Shown in pieces: positions 1-7,916 of a DNA stretch of 64,000 bases (within the stretch, counting starts at the first letter, position 1; each line of letters opens with the position of its first letter). The stretch covers positions 54,453 to 118,452 of the forward strand of contig NZ_QZCH01000015.1 of NCBI RefSeq assembly GCF_003596335.1, written 5' to 3'. The notes below the pieces were generated by a model, which worked only from the letters and a program-made list of their open reading frames with translations, was not told where the DNA came from and searched no databases. The translations under genes and the position numbers were made by a program. This stretch comes from Motilimonas pumila (lineage in GTDB: Bacteria > Pseudomonadota > Gammaproteobacteria > Enterobacterales > CBDFNC01).

Positions 1-812
1 GGAATATCTTGATAACCACGGCTGACTTCCGCGACGTCTTTAAGGTATATAAGCTTGTTACCAGCGGTGCCAGGAATGATTAAATTCTCCAGTTCTTCAA
101 CCGACTGAAACGCGCCGCTCGGGCGCAGCTTAAGGTTTTGACGGTCGATACGAATATCGCCGCCTTCTGCCACCATGTTTTGCGAGTTAAGCAATTGCAT
201 GATGAGGTTAGGGTCGATGTTGGCACTGGCCAGCTTGTTTAAAGAAATTTCGATAAACACTTCTTCTTGCTGCTTACCGGCTGCAGACACCTTGCTGACC
301 CCCGGCACTAGTTCAAGCTCTCGGGTCACATAATCGACGTAGTCCGATAAGTCTTTATAGCTGTAATTATTACCGCTGACCATCAGCATGATGCCAAAGA
401 CGTCGCCAAAATCATCATTAACCAAGGGCTTACCGGCTCCTGGTGGTAACTGATTTTGCATGTCGTTAACTTTGCGGCGCAGTTCATCCCAGATTTGTGG
501 CAGCTCTTCCGGACCATAAATGTTCTTCATGGTCACCGTGATTTGCGACAATCCCGAGGTATTTAAAGAGCGGATCTCGTCCACGTAAGGCAGTGCCATA
601 ATGGCTTTTTCAATTGGGTAGGAGACTTCTTCTTCTACTTCAGTAGCGGTACCGCCAGGGTAGAGGGTAATAATGACAGCGTCTTTAATGGTGAAGGGAG
701 GATCTTCTAATTGCCCCAAGCCTAAAAACGCAAAGCTACCACCAATCAGCAAGATCAGAGAGAACATCCAGCTGATAACGGTGTTTTTAATAAAATATCC
801 AGCAATATTCAT
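1..812 (-). CDS. RND-family efflux pump inner-membrane subunit (partial, N-terminal part)
   Basis: The gene starts at 812 on the minus strand and runs off the left edge, so only about 270 N-terminal residues are visible. The translation opens with MNIAGYFIKNTVISWMF, a first membrane helix, then a periplasmic porter segment with LYPGGTATEVEEEVSYPIEKA and a DEIRSLNTSG stretch, as in AcrB/MexB-like hydrophobe RND pumps. Pumps of this family use the proton gradient to export drugs or detergents through a trimeric inner-membrane protein. It follows two adaptor genes by 9 bases, which places it last in the visible operon. No outer-membrane TolC-type gene is visible. Substrate is unknown. Confidence 0.9.
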   Translation of the reverse strand, partial: MNIAGYFIKNTVISWMFSLILLIGGSFAFLGLGQLEDPPFTIKDAVIITLYPGGTATEVEEEVSYPIEKAIMALPYVDEIRSLNTSGLSQITVTMKNIYGPEELPQIWDELRRKVNDMQNQLPPGAGKPLVNDDFGDVFGIMLMVSGNNYSYKDLSDYVDYVTRELELVPGVSKVSAAGKQQEEVFIEISLNKLASANIDPNLIMQLLNSQNMVAEGGDIRIDRQNLKLRPSGAFQSVEELENLIIPGTAGNKLIYLKDVAEVSRGYQDI

Positions 813-821
813 GTTGATTGA

Positions 822-1901
822 TTATCCTTGCATCAGCTTGACAGGTTGCTCTTGAGTCAGGCGGTTGGTGCCTTCTGTGACGATGATTTCGCCATTTTTT
901 AAGCCCTCAAGGACTTCGATTTGGGTGCCAATAATGGCGCCTACTTTGACCGCTCGCGAGGTGACCGTTTGCGTGTCTGGATGATAGATCCAAACGCTAG
1001 CAGGGCCAGCATCAAGCACTGAGCCGTCAATGGCTACGACGGCTTCCAGTGGTACCAAGAAATGATCATCATGGGTATAAGTAACGTCACTTAAATCGGT
1101 AAAAACCCGTGCTGGCATGCCTTCTAGTACCTTGAATTGGTGGTTAAGGGGCACAGTTAAGGTGGCGATAAAGCTACGAGTACTGGGGTCTTTTTCTGAG
1201 TTAAGGTCCAAAATAGTGCCCATAAACTCTTTGTCTGGGTAAGCTTCAAACACAACTTTATACTCGCGCTTTTTCTCACGGTATTCTCTGCGTTTGGCGA
1301 CGGCAACCAGTGAATCTGGCACTTGCACGTCCACTTCAATGAAGTCCAACTTGTGCATGCTCAAGATAGGCGAACCGGGTAGGATATTTTCAAATGAGTC
1401 GAGGTAAACGTCGCTCACTACGCCGTCAAACGGTGCGCGCAGTTCAGTGTATTCAACTCCTAACTCGGCCATTCTGTGCTGAGCTTTGTCTACCAAGTAT
1501 TGTGCTTTCATTTGGTCAAATTCAGACTGCGCCATGAGCTTTTTCTCTAGCATGGAAGTGGCTCGTTGATATTGGTTGTAACTGGCTTCTTTACGCGCGG
1601 TACGGTCGTTCAACGTCGCCTGATAGTCGCGTTTGTCTAGCACCGCCAATAATTGCCCTTGTGTGACGGCTTGACCATTGGTGACATAAATATTGGCAAT
1701 TTTGCCTTCTTCACGAAACGACAAGTCGGTCAAATCTTGAGCTCGGGCTACCGCATGAAATTCTCGCTGACTGCTTGTGGTGTGTTCCGGCAAGGTAAAG
1801 GTTTTGATTTGCGTCGCTGGCTTGTCGTCAATTTGTACCTTTTCACAGGCAAATAAAGACAAGCAAAGTAAGGGCAGGCTGAGTGTTTTAAGGAATGTCA
1901 T
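822..1901 (-). CDS. RND efflux periplasmic adaptor (membrane fusion protein), lipoprotein, second of two
   Basis: A 359-residue HlyD/AcrA-family adaptor. The N-terminus has a lipoprotein signal with lipobox LFAC and Cys19 as the predicted lipidated residue. It is followed by a lipoyl-like half (EGKIANIYVTNGQAVTQGQLLAVLD), an alpha-helical hairpin around residues 85-140, the second lipoyl half (LRAPFDGVVSDV) and beta-barrel and membrane-proximal domains. Adaptors of this type join the inner-membrane pump to a TolC-like duct. It begins one base after the stop of the other adaptor and ends 9 bases before the pump, so the three are almost certainly co-transcribed. It is a paralogue rather than a duplicate of its neighbour: the two share the fold but little sequence. 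Confidence 0.9.
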   Translation of the reverse strand: MTFLKTLSLPLLCLSLFACEKVQIDDKPATQIKTFTLPEHTTSSQREFHAVARAQDLTDLSFREEGKIANIYVTNGQAVTQGQLLAVLDKRDYQATLNDRTARKEASYNQYQRATSMLEKKLMAQSEFDQMKAQYLVDKAQHRMAELGVEYTELRAPFDGVVSDVYLDSFENILPGSPILSMHKLDFIEVDVQVPDSLVAVAKRREYREKKREYKVVFEAYPDKEFMGTILDLNSEKDPSTRSFIATLTVPLNHQFKVLEGMPARVFTDLSDVTYTHDDHFLVPLEAVVAIDGSVLDAGPASVWIYHPDTQTVTSRAVKVGAIIGTQIEVLEGLKNGEIIVTEGTNRLTQEQPVKLMQG

Positions 1902-1902
1902 A

Positions 1903-2979
1903 TTATAGGCCTCTCTCTTTGACCCAGCGCACTGCGCTTTGTTGATCCGCTAATTCTGCGGCGCCGGCAATCACCAGCAGGTCGCCGTCTTTAAGCCCAC
2001 TTTGCAGCTTGCCATCGGTGACGGTTACCGCGATTTTCTCCACTTTCTTTTGATCGGGTCGCAGCACAAATACAAACTGTTGACCATCTTCTTCCACCAA
2101 GGCGCTATCATGAATTGCGGGGGTTTGTGTATGGTCACTGGTTGGCACCTGCAGTTTGACTTTTGCCGTCATCCCGGGAAATGCATTAATGTGCTCTGGC
2201 ATAGGTAAGCGTAATACCATGGTGTAACTGCCGGTGTTCTTGTCGGCGACGGTACTGAGCTCGGTGACTACGGCGTCAAACCAATGGTCTTTACCACTAA
2301 AGTTAACTTGAGCATGCACCGTATGCGGCTCCGCAGTTTGGTGCTGCATTCTCAGCTGGTAGGAACCGATATATTGTTCAGGTAATTGGAAGTTAACATC
2401 GACCAGATTTTCAACTTGAATGCCTAAGATGCTTTCTTTGGCCTGCACAAACTCAAACTCTTCCTTGTGACGAACTGAAATCAAGCCATCATAAGGGGCG
2501 TAAAGCTTGGTGTAGTCGTAGTTATTCTGAGCACGGTCGCGAGCGGCAGTGGCAACCGTGTAGTTACTTTTACTTTTATCAAAATCGTTTTTCGAGATAA
2601 CGCCGCGCTTGACCAGCTCGGCTGAACGCTCAAACAATACTTTTGCCAGATTGTATTCGGCTTGTGCCACTTCGAGCTGTTGTTGGTAAACTTCGTCGTC
2701 TAGCTGGGCTAAAACGTCGCCTTTTTTAACTTCATCACCCGGACGAACAAGGATGCTTTCAATTTCACCGGCTACTTGAAAGGATAATACAGCCCTGTCT
2801 GAGGCTTGTACTTCACCGGGTAACACGCGCTCTTGGTATTTCCCGCCTAATAAGACTTCTTTTACCTTTACCGGTCTGAAATCTGGGCCTGGCGGAGGGG
2901 GCTCTTGCTTACTGCAAGCTGTCATACCGAACAAGGCAAACAGTAGCAGCATCAGTGGATGTGGGGAGGTGAATTTCAT
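1903..2979 (-). CDS. RND efflux periplasmic adaptor (membrane fusion protein), lipoprotein, first of two
   Basis: A 358-residue membrane fusion protein and the first gene of the efflux operon. A lipoprotein signal ends at MTAC with Cys22 as the lipidation site, then a proline-rich stretch (EPPPPGPDFRP). Lipoyl-like halves are seen at IESILVRPGDEVKKGDVLAQLD and at TKLYAPYDGLISV, bracketing a helical hairpin. The C-terminal part has the usual beta-barrel and membrane-proximal sequence with FPGMTAKVKL. Established knowledge: two-adaptor RND systems such as TriABC of Pseudomonas aeruginosa need both adaptors. That both are needed here is inferred from the gene order. Confidence 0.9.
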   Translation of the reverse strand: MKFTSPHPLMLLLFALFGMTACSKQEPPPPGPDFRPVKVKEVLLGGKYQERVLPGEVQASDRAVLSFQVAGEIESILVRPGDEVKKGDVLAQLDDEVYQQQLEVAQAEYNLAKVLFERSAELVKRGVISKNDFDKSKSNYTVATAARDRAQNNYDYTKLYAPYDGLISVRHKEEFEFVQAKESILGIQVENLVDVNFQLPEQYIGSYQLRMQHQTAEPHTVHAQVNFSGKDHWFDAVVTELSTVADKNTGSYTMVLRLPMPEHINAFPGMTAKVKLQVPTSDHTQTPAIHDSALVEEDGQQFVFVLRPDQKKVEKIAVTVTDGKLQSGLKDGDLLVIAGAAELADQQSAVRWVKERGL

Positions 2980-3324
2980 TAGGACGCCTGTATTTTGAAA
3001 AAAAAGGAATAACTAAGTTATTTTTATACAATTTTCAGTATAAAAGTTATTTGATATTAGTCACTCTAAGGCCTGAACTCAGAGTGAGCTTTTCTTAATG
3101 ATTGTGACTTTGATTTATAATTAACTAACCTTAGCTTATAGGCTTAACACTTTTGTGAACATATTGATGTAAATAAATGATTGTTTTATCAAGTATTCGC
3201 GGTGCTCAAAATGGCAAAAATAATCGCGGCATGGTTCACAAATTCTTCGCCTAAACGGTTGAAATAATGACCTAAAGAAAAAAAACTGTTTCAATGAAGG
3301 CAAGCAAAAATAAAGGTCACGCGT
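2980..3324. other. Intergenic region between divergent efflux operon and membrane-protein gene
   Basis: 345 bases without a convincing gene. It is AT-rich and must carry the promoters of the minus-strand efflux operon and of the plus-strand gene at 3325. I see no adjacent regulator gene, no clear operator palindrome and no convincing RNA element in it. Confidence 0.6.
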
Positions 3325-3843
3325 ATGTTTATAGTCCGAAATGCGATAGTCATTGCACTGGCGTTATTAACTGGTATCGCCTTGCCGTATTGCTATGCAT
3401 ACCTCGACATTAGTTATGTACAAGAAGTGCAAGTGTGGCTTGTGACTAACAAACCTTTGTTAAATTTCTTTAACCAGTATCTTGATAGCCTGATGGCAGA
3501 GCAAGCCATGTATTGGCTGGTTACCAGCGTCACCGCCGGTGTGTACGCCCTGATGTTTGGCGCGGTACTGGGGTTGGTGATTGGCTTTATTGGGTCGGGT
3601 CGATTGTTCTTTTATTTATGCCTCTGGTACCCCTTGGTTATTTTCATTAGCGGTTTCTTTCCGCAACTACAAAACCTCAAAATTGAAGACTTTTCACTCA
3701 GCGCCCCGGTAGAAGCCATTGGCCATAACTGGCAAGGTATTTTGATCATACTGTTTGTCTTGTTTTGGGTCTTTTTTGCCATCTTTAATGGCTTTAGTGC
3801 TCCGCAGTTGAAAAAAGATCCACATGACGACTATTTGTTGTAA
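3325..3843 (+). CDS. Hypothetical inner-membrane protein
   Basis: 172 residues with about four hydrophobic segments: residues 5-25 (VIALALLTGIALPYCYAYL), about 60-85 (a glycine-rich LVTSVTAGVYALMFGAVLGL), about 92-113 and about 135-155. The C-terminus is charged (KKDPHDDYLL) and probably cytoplasmic. An AAGGT ribosome binding site lies 8 bases before the ATG. I do not recognise the family. The middle pair of helices is glycine-rich, as in many small helical-hairpin membrane proteins, but no catalytic motif is visible. Confidence 0.7.
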   Translation: MFIVRNAIVIALALLTGIALPYCYAYLDISYVQEVQVWLVTNKPLLNFFNQYLDSLMAEQAMYWLVTSVTAGVYALMFGAVLGLVIGFIGSGRLFFYLCLWYPLVIFISGFFPQLQNLKIEDFSLSAPVEAIGHNWQGILIILFVLFWVFFAIFNGFSAPQLKKDPHDDYLL

Positions 3844-3913
3844 TTCTCGGGCTGTTAAGTGTGGCTTTTTCTGTAATAATTTGGCCATATTATTTGATTA
3901 ATGGTGCCACTTA

Positions 3914-4411
3914 ATGAGCCAGTTATCCTTTGACCTAACCCGCCTAGAAACCATGGCTGCAGAAGCCCAACAAGCTAAACAGCTAACACCCACTTATGAC
4001 GATTTGTGGAATGCAAAACTTTATCCCGACGGTGACCTGCTGAATGAATACGGGGAAACCGAAGCCGAAGTGGTCTTAAATGGCGGTGAATTCTGGCCAG
4101 ATTGGCAAAAAATTGAAGCTAACAAAATCAAGCCTCAGCTAATATTAATGGCTGAAGGCCCACACGGTATCTACATTATCAATAACGTGGCAGGTGACAT
4201 TTCTCCCATCGAACGTGGCATGATTTGTTTTGCCGAGGGTTGCAAGCCCAGTGATGGTCAAGCCATGTTAAACAAACAAGCGGAATTATTTGGTTATGAC
4301 GGCCATTCGTTTGTATTGCCGAAAAACTGGTTAAAACAAGCCAAGCAAGCTGGTAAGCAAGCGCTCATTATCAAGGTGCAAGACGCACAGTGTGAGTTGT
4401 TTTTGAGCTAA
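3914..4411 (+). CDS. Conserved hypothetical protein, soluble
   Basis: 165 residues with no signal peptide or membrane segment. The sequence has a plausible globular composition, with aromatic and acidic stretches (GGEFWPDWQKIE, LILMAEGPHGIYIINN, MICFAEGCKPSDGQ). Two cysteines occur near residues 106 and 110-160. I do not recognise the family and assign no function. It lies 70 bases after the membrane protein and 30 bases before the DUF308-like gene, all on the plus strand, so the three could form a loose operon. Confidence 0.7.
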   Translation: MSQLSFDLTRLETMAAEAQQAKQLTPTYDDLWNAKLYPDGDLLNEYGETEAEVVLNGGEFWPDWQKIEANKIKPQLILMAEGPHGIYIINNVAGDISPIERGMICFAEGCKPSDGQAMLNKQAELFGYDGHSFVLPKNWLKQAKQAGKQALIIKVQDAQCELFLS

Positions 4412-4441
4412 TTTGAATATTCATTTTCACAAGGACTTTTA

Positions 4442-4975
4442 ATGCAACTGCAAGCGGACGTACCTGCGCAATTTCGAGGTCAGGCCAAAGGGGCTGCCAT
4501 CGCCATGATGTTTATTGGCGCGTTGTCGATTTTATTGCCTTTCTATTTCGCAGTTTTTTCGGTGATGATTTTAGGCGTCGCGGTATTGTGTAGTGGCCTG
4601 TTAGGGGTGTTGTACTTTAAACAGTTACGTAATCAAGGCGTGTCGGTAACAGGCACTATGATTCCTTGGTTGTTCGTAGTGTTAGGCGCTTTACTGCTGT
4701 TTATGCCTCAGCTGACCTTAACCGTGGCCGGTTTTATCATCGGTGGCGGCATGATTTTTTCTGGGGTCATGGGGTGGTTGGCTGAACGCCGAGTCATCAA
4801 TGGTTCGTTATGGTACAAGCTTACGCACCTAGTAACCGCGGTGTTAGGCCTTGTGTTAGTCTTGTCTGGCGCGAGTGGCGCAGCCTGGTTGATTGGCGTC
4901 ATGTTTGGTATCAATATGTTGATAGCCGGAGGTAACTTGTGGCTCAACGTGACCGCACTGAGTCGTCAAAGTTAA
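4442..4975 (+). CDS. HdeD/DUF308-family inner-membrane protein
   Basis: 177 residues with six hydrophobic helices arranged as three pairs. Each helix is rich in Gly and small residues, with repeated patterns of the type FIGALSILLPFYFAV and FVVLGALLLFMPQLTL. This matches the DUF308 family that includes E. coli HdeD, an inner-membrane protein linked to acid resistance at high cell density. An AAGGA ribosome binding site is seen 7 bases before the ATG. Assignment to the family is from the helix pattern. A role in acid resistance is only inferred, because hdeA/hdeB-like genes are not next to it. Confidence 0.75.
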   Translation: MQLQADVPAQFRGQAKGAAIAMMFIGALSILLPFYFAVFSVMILGVAVLCSGLLGVLYFKQLRNQGVSVTGTMIPWLFVVLGALLLFMPQLTLTVAGFIIGGGMIFSGVMGWLAERRVINGSLWYKLTHLVTAVLGLVLVLSGASGAAWLIGVMFGINMLIAGGNLWLNVTALSRQS

Positions 4976-4984
4976 CTTGTAACT

Positions 4985-5003
4985 GATAATTATTATCATT
5001 AGT
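4985..5003 (+). promoter_or_regulatory. Predicted Fur box
   Basis: GATAATTATTATCATTAGT matches the 19-base Fur consensus GATAATGATAATCATTATC at 15 of 19 positions and keeps the GATAAT/ATCATT core. It sits 31 bases before the ATG of the small gene at 5034, where Fur would block its promoter under iron-replete conditions. The HdeD-like gene upstream ends at 4975, so the site should serve only the downstream gene. Confidence 0.75.
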
Positions 5004-5033
5004 ATGGTGCTTTATTAGCTTTGGAGCACCTTA

Positions 5034-5285
5034 ATGATGAATTCCCCCAGTCATGCATCTCAGCGGGTGCAAATAGATATTCCTGTGGCAGTATTGGCCC
5101 GGTTATTTTCGCAAGGTGCGTTGTGCGCGGCCGAGTTCCGTTGTTTGGACGCAGAATCGAAACAGGCAATTTGGCAACTTTGCTTGAATGCGTGCGAAGG
5201 CTGCATGGATGATGCCGCGGTCACCTCAAGCTTGCCTGAGTATCACCAAGGTGCGCAACGTATTAAAGTGCTGCAACAACAATAG
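5034..5285 (+). CDS. Small Cys-containing hypothetical protein, probably Fur-regulated
   Basis: 83 residues starting at the first of two adjacent ATGs, with GGAG 7 bases upstream. The core reads VQIDIPVAVLARLFSQGALC then AAEFRCLDAESKQAIWQLCL and NACEGCMDD, giving a cluster C-x3-C-x2-C near residues 50-57 plus two earlier cysteines. No signal peptide is seen. The start directly after a Fur-box-like sequence suggests induction by iron limitation. Function is unknown. The cysteines could bind a metal or a cluster, but that is inference. Confidence 0.75.
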   Translation: MMNSPSHASQRVQIDIPVAVLARLFSQGALCAAEFRCLDAESKQAIWQLCLNACEGCMDDAAVTSSLPEYHQGAQRIKVLQQQ

Positions 5286-5456
5286 GCGTTACTTGAGCAC
5301 GTAAACTCTGCTTGTAGCCGTTTACTGAGCCCCTCTTTTTTCAGCAATTATCTGCAGTGTGGTGCTGCTAATGACGTCTATCCTTAATTGAACTGCCATC
5401 AAGTTGTCTTATTGACTGCGCAGCATATTGTCAGCCCAATTGCCGGAGAAATACTT

Positions 5457-5858
5457 GTGCCCCACGTGCTTATCGAATATTCACAACAACTGGAATCACA
5501 ACTGAGTCACGCCGCGTTAATGAGTGACGTTCATCAAGTGTTAGTCAGCAGTGATTTGTTTCAACCGCAAGACATCAAAGTGCGCATGCGTGATTGCTGC
5601 CACGCCATCATAGGTGGAGAGCACAGTCGATTTATTCATGTCGAAGTAGTGATGTGGCAAGGGCGTGATTTTAGTCAGAAGAAAACTTTGTCGAATGCCA
5701 TTTTGGCTTTATTGACTGAGAGCTTTCCTGATGTCGCCGCGATGAGCGTGGATATTCGCGATTGCGACAAGCAAACTTACAGTAAGCGTGCGCCTTTGGT
5801 TACTGAGTTAACGTTGACAAAGGCGAGGTCGCCTTTGTCATCAGTAAGTAACCAATAA
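5457..5858 (+). CDS. 5-carboxymethyl-2-hydroxymuconate delta-isomerase-like tautomerase
   Basis: I place the start at the GTG at 5457, not further upstream. It has GGAG 8 bases before it, and the product then begins M-P-HVLIEYSQQLE, which puts Pro2, the catalytic base of the tautomerase superfamily, right after the initiator Met that is removed. The 133 residues match the CHMI (HpaF) family in length and layout. CHMI isomerises 5-carboxymethyl-2-hydroxymuconate in homoprotocatechuate breakdown. No other hpa genes are near, so the true substrate may differ. Confidence 0.8.
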   Translation: MPHVLIEYSQQLESQLSHAALMSDVHQVLVSSDLFQPQDIKVRMRDCCHAIIGGEHSRFIHVEVVMWQGRDFSQKKTLSNAILALLTESFPDVAAMSVDIRDCDKQTYSKRAPLVTELTLTKARSPLSSVSNQ

Positions 5859-5861
5859 CGG

Positions 5862-7070
5862 TTAGCCGCGTATTTGCTTGCTCAATTGTTGCAACTGACT
5901 TTCTAGCACTGCAACACCATTAGGTAGGTCAACATTGACCCCTAAGGCTTTCATGCTAGAGCCGAACGCGTGTACGGTGCGAAATAAGTTATGGGCACGA
6001 CTTTGTTCACCCATTTGACCTATGCGTACTATGTTCGGGCCAAATGAGCCCGAAATTTCGACTTTATACGTGGCTGACATAAAGTTCAGTAACTCCATCG
6101 CATTCAGCTCTGCCGGTACATTGATACCTACTACAGAGTTTAAGCGTGCTTGCTGTGGCACGTATAAAGAAAGGCCCATGGCTTCGATACTGGCCTGCAA
6201 GGCTAATGAACAAATCAGGTGGCGCTCGAAGCGCTTGGGCAGGGTTTCATTGCACACTAAACGCAATGCTTCATGTAACGCCAAGATACCTGAGACCGGT
6301 GCGGTGTAATGATACGATTTTTTGTACCAAAATTGGTCGGCCAGTTTGGCGTCTAAACACCAGTGGCGCAAGGTATCTTGACGCTCACTGATCACTTGCC
6401 AGGCCAAATCAGAAAAGGCCACCAAAGACACGCCTGGAATTGACGACAGGCCTTTTTGACCGCCAGTGATGACGGCGTCTATGTTCCATTTGTCCATTTC
6501 CAGCGGCATGGTACTTAAGGTGCAAACCGCGTCGACAATGACCAAGCAATTATGCGCTTTTGCCAGCTGGCAAATTTCAGGTAGGCTGCGGTTGTAAACC
6601 GTATTAGAGGTTTCCCCTTGCACTATCGTTAATACTTTAGGCTGGTGTTGCTCTAGCAAGGCTCTTACTGCACTTACATCAGCGTATTCCCCATTGGGAA
6701 CTTGGTATACGTGCACGTCGGCATCTGCACGTTTAGCCATATCAGCAAGGCGTGAACTAAAAAAGCCGTTGCTGATACTGAGTACCTTATCGCCTGGCTG
6801 AACCAAGTTAACCACCGCCATTTCCATTGCGGCAGAGCCTGGACCTGCCACCCCAAGAATGTGTTGAGATTCTGTTTGAAACACGTATTTGGCCATGGCT
6901 TTTACTTGCTCGATGATCTGCGCCATGGTGTTACCAAGGTGGTTGATCACGATAGAGTTGGCCGAAGCCACTTTAGCCGGAATAGGCACAGGTCCTGCAC
7001 CCATCATCAATAACGGTTCGTCAGGCAGAATATTATCCAAAGGCACAATGTTGGGAACTTGAATGTACAT
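5862..7070 (-). CDS. Class V aminotransferase (alanine-glyoxylate / serine-pyruvate type)
   Basis: 402 residues from the ATG at 7070, which has AAGGAT upstream; a longer reading from 7124 adds 18 residues with no support. The family features are MGAGPVPIPAKV near the N-terminus, LGVAGPGSAAMEMAV as the phosphate-binding loop, VDAVCTLSTMP with the PLP-pyridine aspartate, and GGQKGLSSIPG carrying the Schiff-base lysine. Family members move an amino group from alanine or serine to glyoxylate or pyruvate. It converges with the tautomerase gene with 3 bases between them. The exact amino donor cannot be read from sequence. Confidence 0.85.
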   Translation of the reverse strand: MYIQVPNIVPLDNILPDEPLLMMGAGPVPIPAKVASANSIVINHLGNTMAQIIEQVKAMAKYVFQTESQHILGVAGPGSAAMEMAVVNLVQPGDKVLSISNGFFSSRLADMAKRADADVHVYQVPNGEYADVSAVRALLEQHQPKVLTIVQGETSNTVYNRSLPEICQLAKAHNCLVIVDAVCTLSTMPLEMDKWNIDAVITGGQKGLSSIPGVSLVAFSDLAWQVISERQDTLRHWCLDAKLADQFWYKKSYHYTAPVSGILALHEALRLVCNETLPKRFERHLICSLALQASIEAMGLSLYVPQQARLNSVVGINVPAELNAMELLNFMSATYKVEISGSFGPNIVRIGQMGEQSRAHNLFRTVHAFGSSMKALGVNVDLPNGVAVLESQLQQLSKQIRG

Positions 7071-7288
7071 GCTACAGATCCTTAGTAAATAGCAGCGTAA
7101 TAGCAAGGTTACGCGAGGCGGCAAGTTTACCGCTTTATGACGACGAGGTTAAGATAAGAAAACACTTTGTTACGTATCAATAAGGCTAAGACTGTGCAGC
7201 AGGTCGGAAAAACAGAGACTAATGCTTCAAACATAATTTGGAAATTAACTATACTAATGTACTAATACCAGCGAGATTTTGATCAGGG

Positions 7289-7891
7289 ATGAATATGCGA
7301 AATTCTCAAAAAAGTGGTGAACAGCAATATCTGACGCCGACACAAGTGGCAGATATGTTTAAAGTATCACCTATCACGGTTAGACAGTGGTCTAGCAGTG
7401 GTAAACTAAAGTGCCAAACGACACCCGGTGGACATCGTCGTTACCTACCTTCTGATATCGAAGAATTTGCCAAAACTTCGGGTATCAATCTAACGACTTC
7501 AGAGTCAGGTCCCAAGCGAGTATTAATCGTAGAAGATGATGCTCAACTTGGCCACTTGCTCGAAGAGTTTATCAGTGAGCTAGACAGTGAATTGGAAGTA
7601 TACCGAGCTGAGGACGGATTCCGCGCCGGTGAGTTACTTCATACGGTTCACCCAGACTTGATTTTACTTGACCTAATGATGCCGGGCATGAACGGCTTTG
7701 AAGTTTGCGAACGCGTCAAACGTGATAACAAAACCCGTGATATCAAAGTAGTAGCTATGACGGGTTACAGCTCTGAGCATAATGTGAATCGTATTTTGGC
7801 AGCTGGAGCTGAAACTTGCCTGAGCAAGCCAATCGATTTTGCTGCTCTACGCACCATTTTAGCGCCGCTTACGCAACAAGCGCACGCATAA
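7289..7891 (+). CDS. Response regulator with N-terminal MerR/excisionase-type DNA-binding domain
   Basis: 200 residues in two domains. Residues 14-62 form a MerR/excisionase-like winged helix (YLTPTQVADMFKVSPITVRQW, then TTPGGHRRY). Residues 77-190 form a receiver domain with acidic pair Glu82/Asp83-84, phospho-acceptor Asp128 in LLDLMMPG, Thr158 and Lys180. The usual order in response regulators is receiver first and DNA-binding second; here it is reversed. The hybrid kinase at 7917 follows by 25 bases on the same strand and is the obvious partner. DNA targets are unknown. Confidence 0.88.
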   Translation: MNMRNSQKSGEQQYLTPTQVADMFKVSPITVRQWSSSGKLKCQTTPGGHRRYLPSDIEEFAKTSGINLTTSESGPKRVLIVEDDAQLGHLLEEFISELDSELEVYRAEDGFRAGELLHTVHPDLILLDLMMPGMNGFEVCERVKRDNKTRDIKVVAMTGYSSEHNVNRILAAGAETCLSKPIDFAALRTILAPLTQQAHA

Positions 7892-7916
7892 GGATTCATA
7901 CTGCAGTAACCTCTTC

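Noticed and set aside
5021..5212. A 63-codon plus-strand frame overlapping the Fur-regulated small gene
   Set aside because: It lacks a ribosome site of its own, overlaps a better-supported frame and its translation has no protein-like features.
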